56,730 bases of DNA from Crocosphaera sp. (lineage in GTDB: Bacteria; Cyanobacteriota; Cyanobacteriia; Cyanobacteriales; Microcystaceae). Made by a program: the position numbers and the translations under genes. Numbering within the stretch: position 1 is the stretch's first letter; each line of letters starts with the position of its first letter. The notes beneath the pieces were generated by a model, which searched no databases, was not told the origin of the DNA, and saw only the letters and a program-made list of their open reading frames with translations. The stretch covers positions 1 to 56,730 of the forward strand of contig NZ_JASJEB010000046.1 in assembly GCF_030064895.1 (NCBI RefSeq), written 5' to 3'. Below, in pieces: positions 18,517-30,291 of this stretch.

Positions 18517-19489
18517 TAAATTCCGTGCTTACGCATAGACTTAGTTGTTATGCTTATACCAAGCCCTCTATTGACCCCATACACAAAGACGGTGAGTCAA
18601 ATTGGTTGAACTTATTAATGGATTATTCCTTTTGCTCAAAGCTAGACATGGTAGGCTTTTCAAGAATTTTAAAAGTTTTTTTGGGGTCGGGGGACAAGTA
18701 TTTTCTGGTGGGGGATAAAGTATTTTTGAGGTGAGGGTTTTGTATTTGTGTACTCAGTCAAAATCAGTATCTAGCAAGACTTTCAAACCTTTTTTCATCC
18801 AATAATAGCCTAGATCAATAACTACTCAAAATTAAGAAACTATAAAGGGGCTATACATCCCATTAAATCTGGGTTTGAGCTATGTTATACCCCCGAAACT
18901 CGAACCTAACGGGTTCCTAGCAAATTTACCAGCGAGAAAATGTTACATTGGATACAGAATTGAATTCCGTGACGGCACTGGGGAGGCGAGAGGAAGCTAA
19001 CTCGGTGTTTCTTTTGAGAGTGAACAGTAAACAGTAAGCAATAACTGGTAACTGATAAGTGATGAGTGGGAAATAAGAGGGGAAAAAAACAAGACAATAA
19101 TAGGCTCAAAACCTTACGTAATCAGACTTAGAAACTGAGTGCAAAAATGCCTGACTCCCCCCGTAAAAATACAGGGGCCTCCCCTGATAAATACCTGTAC
19201 CCTGTACCCCAAAAAAATTTTGAGCAACCTCAAACCCTTGTGTTAAAAGGACTTGAGGATATGAGTGCATATTAAGTAATCCAATCAATCCCAACCCACT
19301 CAACAACAGGCAACCCGAAATGAGGGAGGTGTTATAAATGACATAACGCCGAAGACATACAGTTCATTGTTTAACCCTTTGCTCGTTATAAAGTCTCTGA
19401 CTAATTCCTCTAACAACAATGGCAACTTGGGCAACAACGGCATCATAAGATAACAACTTTTCCTCTGTTTTTCCTCTGTGCCGCCCTTT
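18517..19489. promoter_or_regulatory. Divergent control region between cysE2 and nifB
   Basis: A 973-base gap between the two arms of the nif island, the expected site of the promoters and activator sites for both. No protein or RNA gene is supported. Visible elements are a CAGGGG/CCCCTG hairpin (19172-19186), a direct repeat of CCTGTACC (about 19194-19208), a near-consensus NtcA-like GTA-N8-TAG (19118-19131, last base wrong), and a GTTAT/ATAAC inverted repeat near 19334. The nif activator in non-heterocystous cyanobacteria (CnfR) acts at the nifB upstream region by family knowledge; its site here is not proven. Confidence 0.6.
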
Positions 19490-21016
19490 ATGCCTCCTGT
19501 TTTCAGTCAAGCTTTAATTCGTCCTCTTAACTCACGGAATTCAATGTTACAATCTACTGGTCTCATTAACGCTGACGCATCTACGGCTAAGAAAGCGACT
19601 CCTGGGGGAAGCTCGTTCATCCCCAAGGCTAAAGGAGGTTGTGCTTGTCCTTCAAGTGACGATGGCACACAAACCATAGATGCAAGTATTCAAGAAAGAA
19701 TAGCCAAACACCCCTGTTATAGTGAAGATGCCCATCATCACTATGCACGGATGCACGTTGCTGTTGCCCCTGCTTGTAACATTCAATGCAACTATTGTAA
19801 TCGTAAATATGACTGTGCTAACGAAAGTCGGCCAGGGGTAGTAAGTGAAGTCTTAACCCCGGAAGAAGCAGCACACAAAGCATTAGTTATTGCAGGAAAA
19901 ATTCCCCAAATGACGGTGTTAGGTATTGCCGGACCTGGAGATCCCTTAGCTAACCCCAAACAAACCTTTCGCACCTTTGAATTAGTAGCAGAACAGGCAC
20001 CGGATATTAAACTCTGCTTATCCAGTAACGGATTGATGTTACCCGAATATGTTGATCGCATTAAAGAATTAAACATCGATCACGTTACCTTGACCATTAA
20101 TATGATCGACCCGGAAATAGGAGAGAAAATTTATCCTTGGGTTCGGTATAATCGGAAACGTTATAAAGGAATAGAAGGCGTTAAAATACTTCATGAGAAG
20201 CAAATGGAGTCCTTAGATGCCCTCAAAGAAGCAGACATCCTTTGTAAAGTCAACTCAGTAATGATCCCCGGGATCAACGACGAACACCTAGCAGAAGTTA
20301 ACGAGGTAATTCGTTCTAAAGGTGCATTCCTTCACAATATCATGCCCTTAATTTCTGCCCCTGAACACGGAACTCACTTCGGATTAACCGGACAAAGAGG
20401 ACCCACACCCAAAGAACTAAAATCTTTACAGGATAAGTGTTCTGGCAACATGAAGATGATGCGTCACTGCCGTCAATGTCGTGCCGATGCTGTCGGGTTG
20501 TTGGGAGAAGATCGTTCTCAAGAGTTTACCAAAGACAAATTCTTAGAAATGACTCCTGAATACGATCAGGCTAAACGTCAAGAAGTTCACGCTGATATTG
20601 AAAAATTCAACGCCGAACTCAAAGCAGCTAAAGCGCAACAAAAAGCAGAAAAAGAAGCCAACGCACCTAAAATATTACTGGCAGTAGCCACCAAAGGCAA
20701 CCGCCTAGTTAACCAACATTTTGGTCACGCCAAAGAATTCCAAATCTTTGAAGTCGATGGCACCGAGGTTAAATTTGTCGCTCACCGCAAAGTAGATCAC
20801 TACTGTCAAAGTGGTTACGGCGAAGAAGCAACCCTAGACAACATTATTAAATCCATCTCCGACTGTAAAGGTGTTCTTGCCTCCAAGATCGGTCCTTGTC
20901 CCCAAGAAGAACTACGCAAAGCTGGCTTAGAGCCTTACGAAGCCTACGACATTATAGATAACGTGGCCATTAACTTCTACAAAGATTATATGCAGAAACA
21001 AGCATTAGGAGTCTAA
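19490..21016 (+). CDS. nifB: Nitrogenase cofactor biosynthesis protein NifB
   Basis: 508 residues from the chosen ATG. The radical SAM cluster motif is CNIQCNYC (C96, C100, C103), followed by the conserved [14 protein letters not shown] and [12 protein letters not shown]. The C-terminal part (about 392-508) is a NifX-like domain, so this is the fused NifB form. It builds NifB-co, the [8Fe-9S-C] precursor of FeMo-co, using SAM and K-clusters. A GTG four codons upstream and an ATG at 19544 are alternative starts; none has a strong ribosome-binding site. It leads the rightward nif operon. Confidence 0.97.
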   Translation: MPPVFSQALIRPLNSRNSMLQSTGLINADASTAKKATPGGSSFIPKAKGGCACPSSDDGTQTIDASIQERIAKHPCYSEDAHHHYARMHVAVAPACNIQCNYCNRKYDCANESRPGVVSEVLTPEEAAHKALVIAGKIPQMTVLGIAGPGDPLANPKQTFRTFELVAEQAPDIKLCLSSNGLMLPEYVDRIKELNIDHVTLTINMIDPEIGEKIYPWVRYNRKRYKGIEGVKILHEKQMESLDALKEADILCKVNSVMIPGINDEHLAEVNEVIRSKGAFLHNIMPLISAPEHGTHFGLTGQRGPTPKELKSLQDKCSGNMKMMRHCRQCRADAVGLLGEDRSQEFTKDKFLEMTPEYDQAKRQEVHADIEKFNAELKAAKAQQKAEKEANAPKILLAVATKGNRLVNQHFGHAKEFQIFEVDGTEVKFVAHRKVDHYCQSGYGEEATLDNIIKSISDCKGVLASKIGPCPQEELRKAGLEPYEAYDIIDNVAINFYKDYMQKQALGV

Positions 21017-21019
21017 TGT

Positions 21020-21220
21020 ATGCTCGATACCCTTAGCTATGGTTCACAAGCTTCCCATCTTTCCTCAAAAGGAAATTCTTCAACCTCTGTTGTCAACCCT
21101 CAGAGTTCCACCTCAAGCGAAACAGAAAATAACTGTAACACTTGCGTCGATGACTACTCTATACCTCCCTGTACAGGGTTTTCCAAAGACTACAGTTGTT
21201 TACCCAACCTAAACGATTAA
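21020..21220 (+). CDS. Small Cys-containing ORF where fdxN is expected
   Basis: A 66-residue ORF starting 3 bases after the nifB stop. The first 35 residues are Ser/Thr-rich and look unstructured; the end contains CNTCVDDYSIPPC and a further Cys. In many cyanobacteria this slot holds fdxN, a 2[4Fe-4S] ferredoxin whose second half has a similar C..CVD.Y..P.C pattern. The ORF lacks the first CxxCxxCxxxCP motif, so it cannot bind two standard clusters. It could be a decayed fdxN or a short lineage-specific protein. Expression is inferred only from its tight position between nifB and nifS. Confidence 0.5.
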   Translation: MLDTLSYGSQASHLSSKGNSSTSVVNPQSSTSSETENNCNTCVDDYSIPPCTGFSKDYSCLPNLND

Positions 21221-21309
21221 TCTAGGACCGCTTTCAACCTATCCTGACGGGCTTAATTAATCAAATTAAGCCCCCACCGACTCCCCACCCTGACTTCTGG
21301 TACAAACTG

Positions 21310-22512
21310 ATGAGAGACTGTATTTATCTAGACAATAATGCAACCACCCAAATAGACGAAGAGGTAATAGGAGCAATGATGCCCTATCTCACCCTCTATT
21401 ATGGCAACCCCTCCAGTATGCACACCTTCGGGGGACAAGTGGCCAAAGCAGTCAAAACCGCCAGAGAGCAAGTTGCTGCCTTACTCGGGGCCCAAGAGTC
21501 AGAAATTATTTTTACCAGTTGCGGGACAGAAGGAGATAACGCTGCCATCCGCGCTGCTTTGAGCGCGCAACCCGATAAACGTCATATTGTTACCACAGAA
21601 GTCGAACACGCAGCCGTTTTAAATCTCTGCAAACATTTAGAAAAACAAGGTTATAGCGTCACTTATCTAGGAGTCGATAGTCAGGGAAGATTGGATCTCG
21701 ATGAGGTGCAAGCATCTTTAACCGGCGGCACTGCCCTGGTGACCATGATGTACGCTAATAATGAAACAGGGGTGGTTTTTCCTGTTGAAGAAGTGGGACA
21801 ACTGGCTAAGGAATATGGAGCCTTATTTCATGTAGATGGGGTGCAAGCGGTGGGTAAAATACCCATGGACATGAGTAATAGCACCATCGATATGTTAACC
21901 CTATCCGGTCATAAACTTCATGGTCCCAAAGGTATAGGTGCTTTGTATGTACGTAAAGGAACCCGTTTCCGTCCCTTTTTGATTGGTGGACATCAAGAAA
22001 GAGGCCGCCGAGGAGGGACCGAAAATGTAGCCGGTGTGGTTGCTTTGGGGAAAGCTTGCGAGTTAGCACAATCTCACTTGGCCAATGTTTCCCATGAAAG
22101 ACAATTAAGAGATTATTTAGAAGCAAGCATATTGACGTTTATCTCCGATACAGTGGTTAATGGAACCACCGAAGCAAGATTACCTAACACAACTAATATT
22201 GGTTTTAAATATATCGAAGGAGAAGCCATTTTATTGTCTATGAATCAATACGGTATTTGTGCTTCCTCCGGGTCAGCTTGTACCTCCGGTTCTCTCGAAC
22301 CCTCTCATGTTTTGAGAGCAATGGGACTCCCTTATAGTGTGTTGCACGGTTCGATTCGTTTTAGTCTGTCTCGTTATACCACCAAAGATGAGATCGACCG
22401 TGTCATCGAAGTACTACCCGATGTTATTACCCGTCTGCGAGCGCTCTCTCCCTTTAGTAGCGACGACGCAACCTGGTTACAAGAACAAGAAAAAGCAACC
22501 TTAGCTAAGTAG
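21310..22512 (+). CDS. nifS: Cysteine desulfurase NifS
   Basis: A 400-residue PLP enzyme. It begins YLDNNATTQIDEEV, has the PLP-binding SGHKLHGPKGIGALYV (K202) and the active-site Cys in SGSACTSGS (about C324). It removes sulfur from cysteine and hands it to NifU for nitrogenase Fe-S clusters. Length and motifs match NifS of cyanobacterial nif operons. The next gene is nifU, its usual partner. The start ATG has a weak ribosome-binding site. Confidence 0.97.
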   Translation: MRDCIYLDNNATTQIDEEVIGAMMPYLTLYYGNPSSMHTFGGQVAKAVKTAREQVAALLGAQESEIIFTSCGTEGDNAAIRAALSAQPDKRHIVTTEVEHAAVLNLCKHLEKQGYSVTYLGVDSQGRLDLDEVQASLTGGTALVTMMYANNETGVVFPVEEVGQLAKEYGALFHVDGVQAVGKIPMDMSNSTIDMLTLSGHKLHGPKGIGALYVRKGTRFRPFLIGGHQERGRRGGTENVAGVVALGKACELAQSHLANVSHERQLRDYLEASILTFISDTVVNGTTEARLPNTTNIGFKYIEGEAILLSMNQYGICASSGSACTSGSLEPSHVLRAMGLPYSVLHGSIRFSLSRYTTKDEIDRVIEVLPDVITRLRALSPFSSDDATWLQEQEKATLAK

Positions 22513-22540
22513 GAGTTCGGAGTTCGGAGTTCGGAGTTCG
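22513..22540. repeat. Heptameric repeat (GAGTTCG)4 between nifS and nifU
   Basis: Four perfect GAGTTCG units directly after the nifS stop, followed by CTCCCCAC-rich sequence to 22600. Same family as 33428-33490 and 38650-38691. Confidence 0.95.
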
Positions 22541-22628
22541 GAATCATATCTCTCCCCACACTCCCCACCCCTCCCACACTCCCCACCCCCATTCAACTAT
22601 TAACAAACAATAATCTGGTAACTGAATC

Positions 22629-23510
22629 ATGTGGGAATATACAGACAAAGTAATGGATCTCTTTCATAACCCTCGTAATCAAGGTACGATTACCGAGAAA
22701 GAAGAAGGACAAGCAATTACAACTGGAGAAGTGGGAAGTATTGCTTGTGGAGATGCTCTAAGATTACATTTAAAAGTAGATGAAGTCAGCGAAATTATTT
22801 TAGATGCAAAATTTCAGACCTTTGGTTGTGCTTCTGCGATCGCTTCTTCTTCTGCCTTAACGGAGTTATTGGTAGGGAAAACCATAGACGAAGCCTTAAA
22901 CCTGACCAATAAAGAGATCGCCGACTTTTTAGGGGGTTTACCAGAAGAGAAAATGCACTGTTCTGTCATGGGACAAGAAGCCCTAGAAGCAGCTATCTTT
23001 AACTATAGAGGAATTCCCCTCGATAACCACGAAGACGATGAAGGAACATTAATCTGTCGTTGCTTCGGAGTAACAGATACTCGTATTCGTCGCATCGTTC
23101 TAGAAAATGATATAACCACAGCAGAACAAGTGACCAACTATATCAAAGCCGGTGGCGGATGTACAACTTGTTTAGCAGATATAGATGATATTATCGCCGA
23201 AATTTTACAAGAAAAAACCACTGCTGTTGCCGTCGCTACTGAAGTGGTCAAAGCCAAAGAAGATAATCAACCGTTAACCACCCTACAAAAAATTACCCTA
23301 ATTCAACAAGTCCTGCAAGAAGAAATCAAACCTGCATTAGCACAAGATGGAGGAGATGTGGACTTACACGATGTGGAAGGAGACTTAGTCAAAGTGATCC
23401 TCAAAGGAGCTTGTGATTCTTGTCCTAGTAGTACCGCAACCTTAAAAATGGGCATCGAAGCAAGATTAAGGGAGCGAGTTTCCCCAGAATTAACCGTCAT
23501 TGCAGTGTAA
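22629..23510 (+). CDS. nifU: Fe-S cluster scaffold protein NifU
   Basis: A 293-residue three-domain NifU. The N-terminal IscU-like domain carries C40, C67 and C111; the central domain binds a permanent [2Fe-2S] cluster through CRC (143, 145) and CTTC (178, 181); the C-terminal Nfu domain has CDSC (262, 265). It assembles clusters with sulfur from NifS and delivers them to NifH, NifB and others. All expected ligands are present. Confidence 0.98.
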   Translation: MWEYTDKVMDLFHNPRNQGTITEKEEGQAITTGEVGSIACGDALRLHLKVDEVSEIILDAKFQTFGCASAIASSSALTELLVGKTIDEALNLTNKEIADFLGGLPEEKMHCSVMGQEALEAAIFNYRGIPLDNHEDDEGTLICRCFGVTDTRIRRIVLENDITTAEQVTNYIKAGGGCTTCLADIDDIIAEILQEKTTAVAVATEVVKAKEDNQPLTTLQKITLIQQVLQEEIKPALAQDGGDVDLHDVEGDLVKVILKGACDSCPSSTATLKMGIEARLRERVSPELTVIAV

Positions 23511-24771
<1,261 letters not shown>

Positions 24772-24960
24772 GATCAAGGCTTGATTCTCATTTAGTCTAG
24801 TTGGGACATGGGGGAGTTATAGAAGTCAGAAGTCAGAAGTTTGAAGTCAGAAGTTGTATCAATTATTTTTGCCTTTTGCTTTTTACCTTTTGCCTTACGC
24901 GTAACGCGGACCCCCCAAACCCTTTCTATTTCTTCTATATTCACTTTGAGAGGAAAACCA
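24772..24960. other. nifH-nifD spacer with short repeats
   Basis: Holds a small ATCAA/TTGAT hairpin just after the nifH stop and AGAAGTC-type heptamers (about 24822-24854). The nifD frame stays open through part of it, but nothing there is conserved. Confidence 0.6.
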
Positions 24961-26397
24961 ATGGCAACCGTTGAACAAAATAAGAAACTTATTGCCGACG
25001 TTCTGGCAACCTATCCCGAAAAAGCCGCGAAAAAACGTGCAAAACACCTTGGTGTTTACGAAGAAGGTAAAGACGATTGTGGCGTAAAATCTAACAAACA
25101 ATCCTTACCTGGAGTTATGACCGCTCGTGGTTGTGCTTATGCAGGTTCAAAAGGGGTGGTTTGGGGTCCTATCAAAGATATGGTCCACATCTCCCACGGT
25201 CCTGTAGGTTGTGGTTACTATTCCTGGTCTGGTCGTCGTAACTACTACATCGGAACCACAGGGATCGACACCTTCGGTACCATGCAGTTTACCTCCGATT
25301 TCCAAGAACGTGATATCGTTTTTGGTGGAGACAAAAAACTCGGCAAAATTGTTGATGAAATCGAAGAATTATTCCCCCTCAATGGTGGTATTTCTGTTCA
25401 GTCAGAATGTCCCATTGGTTTAATTGGAGACGACATCGAAGCGGTTGCTCGTAAAAAATCCAAAGAACTTGGTAAAGGTGTAGTTCCTGTTCGTTGTGAA
25501 GGTTTCCGTGGGGTTTCTCAATCCTTAGGACACCACATCGCTAACGACATGATCCGTGACTGGGTTTTCCCTGCTGCGGAAAAAGAAGGCATCGAGTTTG
25601 AAGGCACTCCTTATGACGTAGCCATCATTGGTGACTACAACATCGGTGGTGACGCTTGGTCTAGCCGTATCTTACTCGAAGAAATCGGTCTTCGTGTTGT
25701 AGCACAATGGTCTGGTGATGGTACTTTCACAGAAATGAAAGTTACCCCCAACGTTAAGTTAAACCTGATCCACTGTTACCGTTCCATGAACTACATCAGT
25801 CGTCACATGGAAGAAAAATACGGTATTCCTTGGTTAGAATATAACTTCTTTGGACCTACCAAGATTGCTGAATCTTTAAGAGCGATCGCTGCACGCTTCG
25901 ATGAGACCATTCAAGCGAAAGCTGAAGAAGTCATCGAGAAGTACAAAAAGCAATCTGAAGAGATCGTTGCTAAATACCGTCCTCGTTTAGAAGGCAAAAC
26001 CGTAATGATGATGGTGGGTGGTTTACGTCCCCGTCACGTAGTTCCTGCTTTCAAAGACTTAGGCATGGAAATCATCGGTACCGGATACGAATTCGCTCAC
26101 GGTGACGACTACAAACGTACCAGCAACTACGTTGAAGACGCTACCCTCATCTATGATGACATCACCGGTTATGAGTTTGAAGAGTTCGTGAAAGAACTGA
26201 AACCTGACTTAGTTGCTGCCGGTATTAAAGAGAAGTATGTCTTCCAAAAAATGGCACTTCCCTTCCGTCAAATGCACTCTTGGGATTACTCCGGACCTTA
26301 CCACGGTTATGATGGCTTCGCTATCTTCGCCCGTGACATGGACTTAGCCCTCAATAGTCCCACCTGGGGATTAATTGGCACCCCTTGGAATAAATAA
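24961..26397 (+). CDS. nifD: Nitrogenase molybdenum-iron protein alpha chain
   Basis: 478 residues from ATG 24961, preceded by GAGAGGAAAACCA. P-cluster ligands are C58, C84 and C150; FeMo-co is bound by C272 ([20 protein letters not shown]) and H439 (RQMHSWDY); H191/H192 in SLGHHIAND cover the catalytic His position. With NifK it forms the N2-reducing heterotetramer. The frame is open 40 codons upstream, but that part is repeat-derived spacer sequence and not NifD-like, so the later ATG is used. Confidence 0.99.
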   Translation: MATVEQNKKLIADVLATYPEKAAKKRAKHLGVYEEGKDDCGVKSNKQSLPGVMTARGCAYAGSKGVVWGPIKDMVHISHGPVGCGYYSWSGRRNYYIGTTGIDTFGTMQFTSDFQERDIVFGGDKKLGKIVDEIEELFPLNGGISVQSECPIGLIGDDIEAVARKKSKELGKGVVPVRCEGFRGVSQSLGHHIANDMIRDWVFPAAEKEGIEFEGTPYDVAIIGDYNIGGDAWSSRILLEEIGLRVVAQWSGDGTFTEMKVTPNVKLNLIHCYRSMNYISRHMEEKYGIPWLEYNFFGPTKIAESLRAIAARFDETIQAKAEEVIEKYKKQSEEIVAKYRPRLEGKTVMMMVGGLRPRHVVPAFKDLGMEIIGTGYEFAHGDDYKRTSNYVEDATLIYDDITGYEFEEFVKELKPDLVAAGIKEKYVFQKMALPFRQMHSWDYSGPYHGYDGFAIFARDMDLALNSPTWGLIGTPWNK

Positions 26398-26426
26398 GAG
26401 GGAGATTGATCATGGGAGACTTTGGG

Positions 26427-26466
26427 GACTGGGAGACTGGGAGACTGGGAGACTGGGAGACTGGGA
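26427..26466. repeat. Octameric repeat (GACTGGGA)5 between nifD and nifK
   Basis: Five perfect GACTGGGA units, followed by CACCCC-rich low-complexity sequence (about 26485-26545). A three-copy version occurs between nifE and nifN at 30164-30187. Confidence 0.95.
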
Positions 26467-26606
26467 GAAATGATTGATATATCTTCACCCCCTCACCCCC
26501 TCACTCCCTTCACCCCGTCGCCCCCTCAACCCCTCACCCCTCCCTCTCTCTAAATTCCAAGCTTCTTTAGTCTGAGATATCCATCCTAATACTGGAGTTA
26601 CAACCA

Positions 26607-28142
26607 ATGGCTCAAAACGTAAACAACATTAAGGACCACGTTGATCTATTTCATCAACCTGAGTACCAAGAACTTTTCGAGAATAAAAAACAGTTTGAAG
26701 GAATGCCTTCTGCTGAGAAAGTTCAAGAAGTAGCTGAATGGACCAAAACCTGGGAATATCGGGAAAAGAACTTTGCTCGTGAAGCCCTAACCGTTAACCC
26801 TGCTAAAGCTTGTCAACCTTTAGGTTCTTTACTTGCTGCTGTTGGGTTTGAAGGAACTTTACCCTTCGTTCACGGTTCTCAAGGTTGTGTGGCTTACTTC
26901 CGTACCCACTTAACCCGTCACTTCAAAGAACCTGTAAGTGCTGTTTCTTCTTCCATGACTGAAAACGCTGCTGTTTTCGGTGGATTAAAGAACATGATCG
27001 ATGGGTTAGCTAATGCTTACGCTCTCTACAAACCCAAAATGATCGCCATCTGCACCACCTGTATGGCTGAGGTTATTGGGGATGACTTGGGTGCGTTCAT
27101 CGGAAATGCTCGTCAAGAAGGCTCTATTCCTGAAGAGTTCCCTGTTCCTTTCGCTCATACTCCTTCTTTTGTGGGTTCCCACATCACCGGTTACGATAGC
27201 ATGATGAAATCCATCTTAGCTACTTTAACCGAAGGCAAGAAGGCTGAAACCACCAACGGTAAAATCAACATCATTCCTGGTTTTGAAACCTACATCGGTA
27301 ACTTACGGGAACTGAAAAAAATCATCTCTGCGTTTGATTTAGATGCCACCATCTTAGGTGACCACGAAATGTACTTAGATTCTCCCAACTTAGGAGAATT
27401 CCAAATGTACCATGAAGGGACTTCCTTAGAAGATGCGGCTGACTCCATCAACGCTGAAGCTACTGTTACCTTACAAACCTACACCACTCCTAAAACTCGT
27501 AAATACATCGAGAAAGAGTGGGGACAAAAAACCGCTACCTATCGTCCTTGGGGTGTTAAAGCTACTGATGAGTTCTTAATGGGCTTATCTGAGTTAACCG
27601 GCAAACCTATTCCTGAAGAGTTTGAATTAGCTCGTGGACGTGCGGTTGATGCTATGACTGATACCCAAGCTTGGGTACACGGCAAACGCGCTGCTGTTTA
27701 TGGTGATCCCGATCTAGTAATGGGCTTATTACAGTTCATGTTAGAAATGGGTATCGAACCTGTTCATGTCTTGGTTAACAACAGCACCAAGGAATTTGAA
27801 GAAGAAGCCAAAGCTCTACTTGCTGCTAGTCCTTATGGACAACAAGCAACTGTTTGGGGTGGTAAAGATTTATGGCATATGCGTTCTTTACTGTTCACCG
27901 AACCTGTGGACTTCATCATTGGTAACTCCTACGGTAAGTATTTAGAGCGTGATACCAAGACTCCTTTAATCCGTATTGGCTATCCTATCTTCGATCGCCA
28001 TCACCTACACCGCTTCTCCACCATTGGTTATGAAGGTGCGATCAACCTTCTCACCTGGATCGCTAATGGACTAATGGATCACTTAGATCGTAAGACAGAT
28101 ACCCCTTCTGTAACGGATATTTCTTTCGACTTAGTTCGTTAA
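26607..28142 (+). CDS. nifK: Nitrogenase molybdenum-iron protein beta chain
   Basis: A 511-residue subunit. P-cluster ligands are C69 (PAKACQPLG), C94 (HGSQGCVAYF) and C152 (CTTCMAEVIGDD). The N-terminal region has the short cyanobacterial form (HQPEYQELFENKKQFE). It partners with NifD. A GGAG before the start gives a good ribosome-binding site. No anomalies. Confidence 0.99.
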   Translation: MAQNVNNIKDHVDLFHQPEYQELFENKKQFEGMPSAEKVQEVAEWTKTWEYREKNFAREALTVNPAKACQPLGSLLAAVGFEGTLPFVHGSQGCVAYFRTHLTRHFKEPVSAVSSSMTENAAVFGGLKNMIDGLANAYALYKPKMIAICTTCMAEVIGDDLGAFIGNARQEGSIPEEFPVPFAHTPSFVGSHITGYDSMMKSILATLTEGKKAETTNGKINIIPGFETYIGNLRELKKIISAFDLDATILGDHEMYLDSPNLGEFQMYHEGTSLEDAADSINAEATVTLQTYTTPKTRKYIEKEWGQKTATYRPWGVKATDEFLMGLSELTGKPIPEEFELARGRAVDAMTDTQAWVHGKRAAVYGDPDLVMGLLQFMLEMGIEPVHVLVNNSTKEFEEEAKALLAASPYGQQATVWGGKDLWHMRSLLFTEPVDFIIGNSYGKYLERDTKTPLIRIGYPIFDRHHLHRFSTIGYEGAINLLTWIANGLMDHLDRKTDTPSVTDISFDLVR

Positions 28143-28351
28143 TTAGGAAATCTGAAACGAGGGAGATCAGGAGCATTCAGGGAGTCCTTACTCCCCCCTC
28201 TCCCCCTCTTTTTTGAAGTTCCTCACTGCGTTCCGGCGCTATCGCACAGAAGTCGGAAGTTTGGAGTTAATATTTTCTTGCCCGGCTTCCTCTGCTGTCA
28301 AAAAAAACACTCTCTGCCATTATTTTTTTTTATCAAGATGAGGAAATGGTT

Positions 28352-28654
28352 ATGACAAGTCCTACTCCTTATTCCACTCACAAAAGCTTCACTCTCGACC
28401 CCCTTTTCCCCCTCAAACGCTGGCTAGATAATCTCGAGATCAATGATCGCCCTTTTGCTCATTTTATTTGTCGGGTGATTCCTTGTTCTTGTCCTTTTGA
28501 AAGAACAATAACTGTGTTAGGGCGTAAGTTGTTCCACATTCCTCCTCTATGTAAATTGAATCCTCTCTATCACCAATTTGTGGGTTTACGACTCAAAGCA
28601 TTAAGTTATTTAGCTGATGTTTGTGGTGAAGATGTCGAGCATTATATCTGTTAA
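28352..28654 (+). CDS. Mo-dependent nitrogenase C-terminal family protein
   Basis: 100 residues from the ATG chosen because AGGA lies 7 bases upstream; an ATG two codons earlier is too close to the same site. The sequence (FPLKRWLDNLEINDRPFAHF, CRVIPCSCPFER, IPPLCKLNPLYHQFVGLRLK) matches the small cyanobacterial Mo-nitrogenase C-terminal family, found alone or near nifK/nifE. Six Cys suggest metal or cluster binding, but the role is unknown. Confidence 0.85.
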   Translation: MTSPTPYSTHKSFTLDPLFPLKRWLDNLEINDRPFAHFICRVIPCSCPFERTITVLGRKLFHIPPLCKLNPLYHQFVGLRLKALSYLADVCGEDVEHYIC

Positions 28655-28730
28655 AAATTATAACTGATAACTGCTCACTGATAACTGATAACTGAACAAT
28701 GGTCACTGGTAATTATTAGGGAATTCAGTC

Positions 28731-30149
28731 ATGAAACTAACCAAGAGCAAAATCAACGATTTGTTGACACAACCTGGGTGTGAACATAATCAAAAAAAGG
28801 AAGGTCAAGGTAAAAATAAGGCTTGTACTCAAAAAGCTAACCCTGGTTCTGCTCAAGGGGGTTGTGCTTTTGATGGGGCTTCTATTGCCTTAGTTCCTAT
28901 CACCGATGCTGCTCATTTAGTTCATGGTCCCATTGGCTGCTCTGGTAATAGTTGGAATAGTCGGGGTAGTCTTTCTAGTGGTCCGATGACCTATAAGATG
29001 GGTTTTACCACAGATTTATCGGAAAATGATATTATTTTTGGTGGTGAAAAAAAGCTTTATAAAGCGATTTCTAAGTTAGTAAAAAAGTATAATCCAGCAG
29101 CAGTTTTTGTTTATTCTACTTGTGTTACTGCTCTTATTGGTGATGATTTAGACGCGGTTTGTAATGCTGCTACTGATAAGTATAAAACTCCTATCATTCC
29201 TGTTCATTCTCCTGGTTTTGTTGGTAGTAAAAACTTAGGAAACCGTCTTGGTGGTGAGGCTTTATTAGATCATGTTGTTGGCACAAAAGAACCTGAATAT
29301 ACAACGGCTTATGATATTAATTTAATTGGTGAATATAATGTTGCCGGGGAAATGTGGGGTGTTCTTCCTCTGTTTAAAAAAGCGGGTATTAATGTTCTTT
29401 CAAAGATTACAGGGGATGCTCGTTATGATGAGGTTTGTTATGCTCATCGGGCTAAGCTGAATGTTATGATCTGCTCGAAGGCTTTAATTAATATGGCCAC
29501 TGCTATGCAAGAACGCTACAATATTCCTTATATTGAGGAATCTTTTTATGGCATTGCAGACATGAACCGGTGTTTACGCAACATCGCTCAATTTTTTGGT
29601 GACCAAGTATTAATAGAACGAGTTGAAGAAATAATAGAAGAAGAAACCGCCAAGTTAAATGTTGCCTTGGCCCCTTATCGGGAACGTCTCAAGGGTAAAC
29701 GCATGGTTTTGTACACCGGTGGGGTGAAAAGTTGGTCCATCGTTTCGGCGGCACAAGACTTGGGTATGGAAGTGGTGGCTACTAGCACCAAGAAAAGCAC
29801 AGAAGAAGATAAGGGACGTATTAAGAAACTTTTGGGTAAAGATGGCATTATGCTGGAAAAAGGTAGCCCAGAGGAGCTTTTACGGGTGATTGAGAAGACA
29901 AATGCTGACCTCTTGGTGGCAGGTGGCAGAAACCAATACACTGCACTGAAAGCAAAGATACCTTTTCTCGATATTAACCAAGAACGTCATCATCCCTACG
30001 CTGGTTACATCGGTTTAGTGGAAATGGCCCGAGAGTTAAGCGAAGCGGTTTATAGTCCCATCTGGAAACAAGTTCGTAAACCCTCCCCTTGGGAACTTTG
30101 GCAACAGGAACACGAAAGTTTATTGAACTTAGAAGCTGAAGGGGAGTAG
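28731..30149 (+). CDS. nifE: FeMo-co scaffold protein NifE
   Basis: A 472-residue NifD paralogue. Conserved Cys positions C45 (QGGCAFDGA), C70 (GPIGCSGNSWNSRG) and C131 (STCVTALIGDD) are those that bind the NifEN cluster. It lacks the NifD catalytic His region and pairs with NifN to convert NifB-co into FeMo-co precursor. Codon use is looser than in nifHDK, in line with lower expression. Confidence 0.98.
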   Translation: MKLTKSKINDLLTQPGCEHNQKKEGQGKNKACTQKANPGSAQGGCAFDGASIALVPITDAAHLVHGPIGCSGNSWNSRGSLSSGPMTYKMGFTTDLSENDIIFGGEKKLYKAISKLVKKYNPAAVFVYSTCVTALIGDDLDAVCNAATDKYKTPIIPVHSPGFVGSKNLGNRLGGEALLDHVVGTKEPEYTTAYDINLIGEYNVAGEMWGVLPLFKKAGINVLSKITGDARYDEVCYAHRAKLNVMICSKALINMATAMQERYNIPYIEESFYGIADMNRCLRNIAQFFGDQVLIERVEEIIEEETAKLNVALAPYRERLKGKRMVLYTGGVKSWSIVSAAQDLGMEVVATSTKKSTEEDKGRIKKLLGKDGIMLEKGSPEELLRVIEKTNADLLVAGGRNQYTALKAKIPFLDINQERHHPYAGYIGLVEMARELSEAVYSPIWKQVRKPSPWELWQQEHESLLNLEAEGE

Positions 30150-30163
30150 ATAGGAGACTGGGG

Positions 30164-30187
30164 GACTGGGAGACTGGGAGACTGGGA
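30164..30187. repeat. Octameric repeat (GACTGGGA)3 between nifE and nifN
   Basis: Three GACTGGGA units right after nifE, then about eight CACCCCRTCACCCC-like degenerate units to about 30271. Confidence 0.9.
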
Positions 30188-30291
30188 GAGTTATAAATAA
30201 CACTAATCTCATCACCCCATCACCCCGTCACCCCATCACCCCATCACCCCAACACCCCGACACCCCAACACAAAACAGAGGAGTAAGTAAA

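Noticed and set aside
18504-18734. 76-codon + strand ORF in the cysE2-nifB gap
   Set aside because: Starts inside cysE on the other strand, no ribosome-binding site, no recognisable family.
19118-19131. NtcA binding site GTA-N8-TAC
   Set aside because: The last base is G rather than C and spacing to a -10 element is unclear; reported only as near-consensus.
24841-24960. 40-codon N-terminal extension of nifD
   Set aside because: Encoded by repeat-rich spacer, not NifD-like; a ribosome-binding site lies just before ATG 24961.
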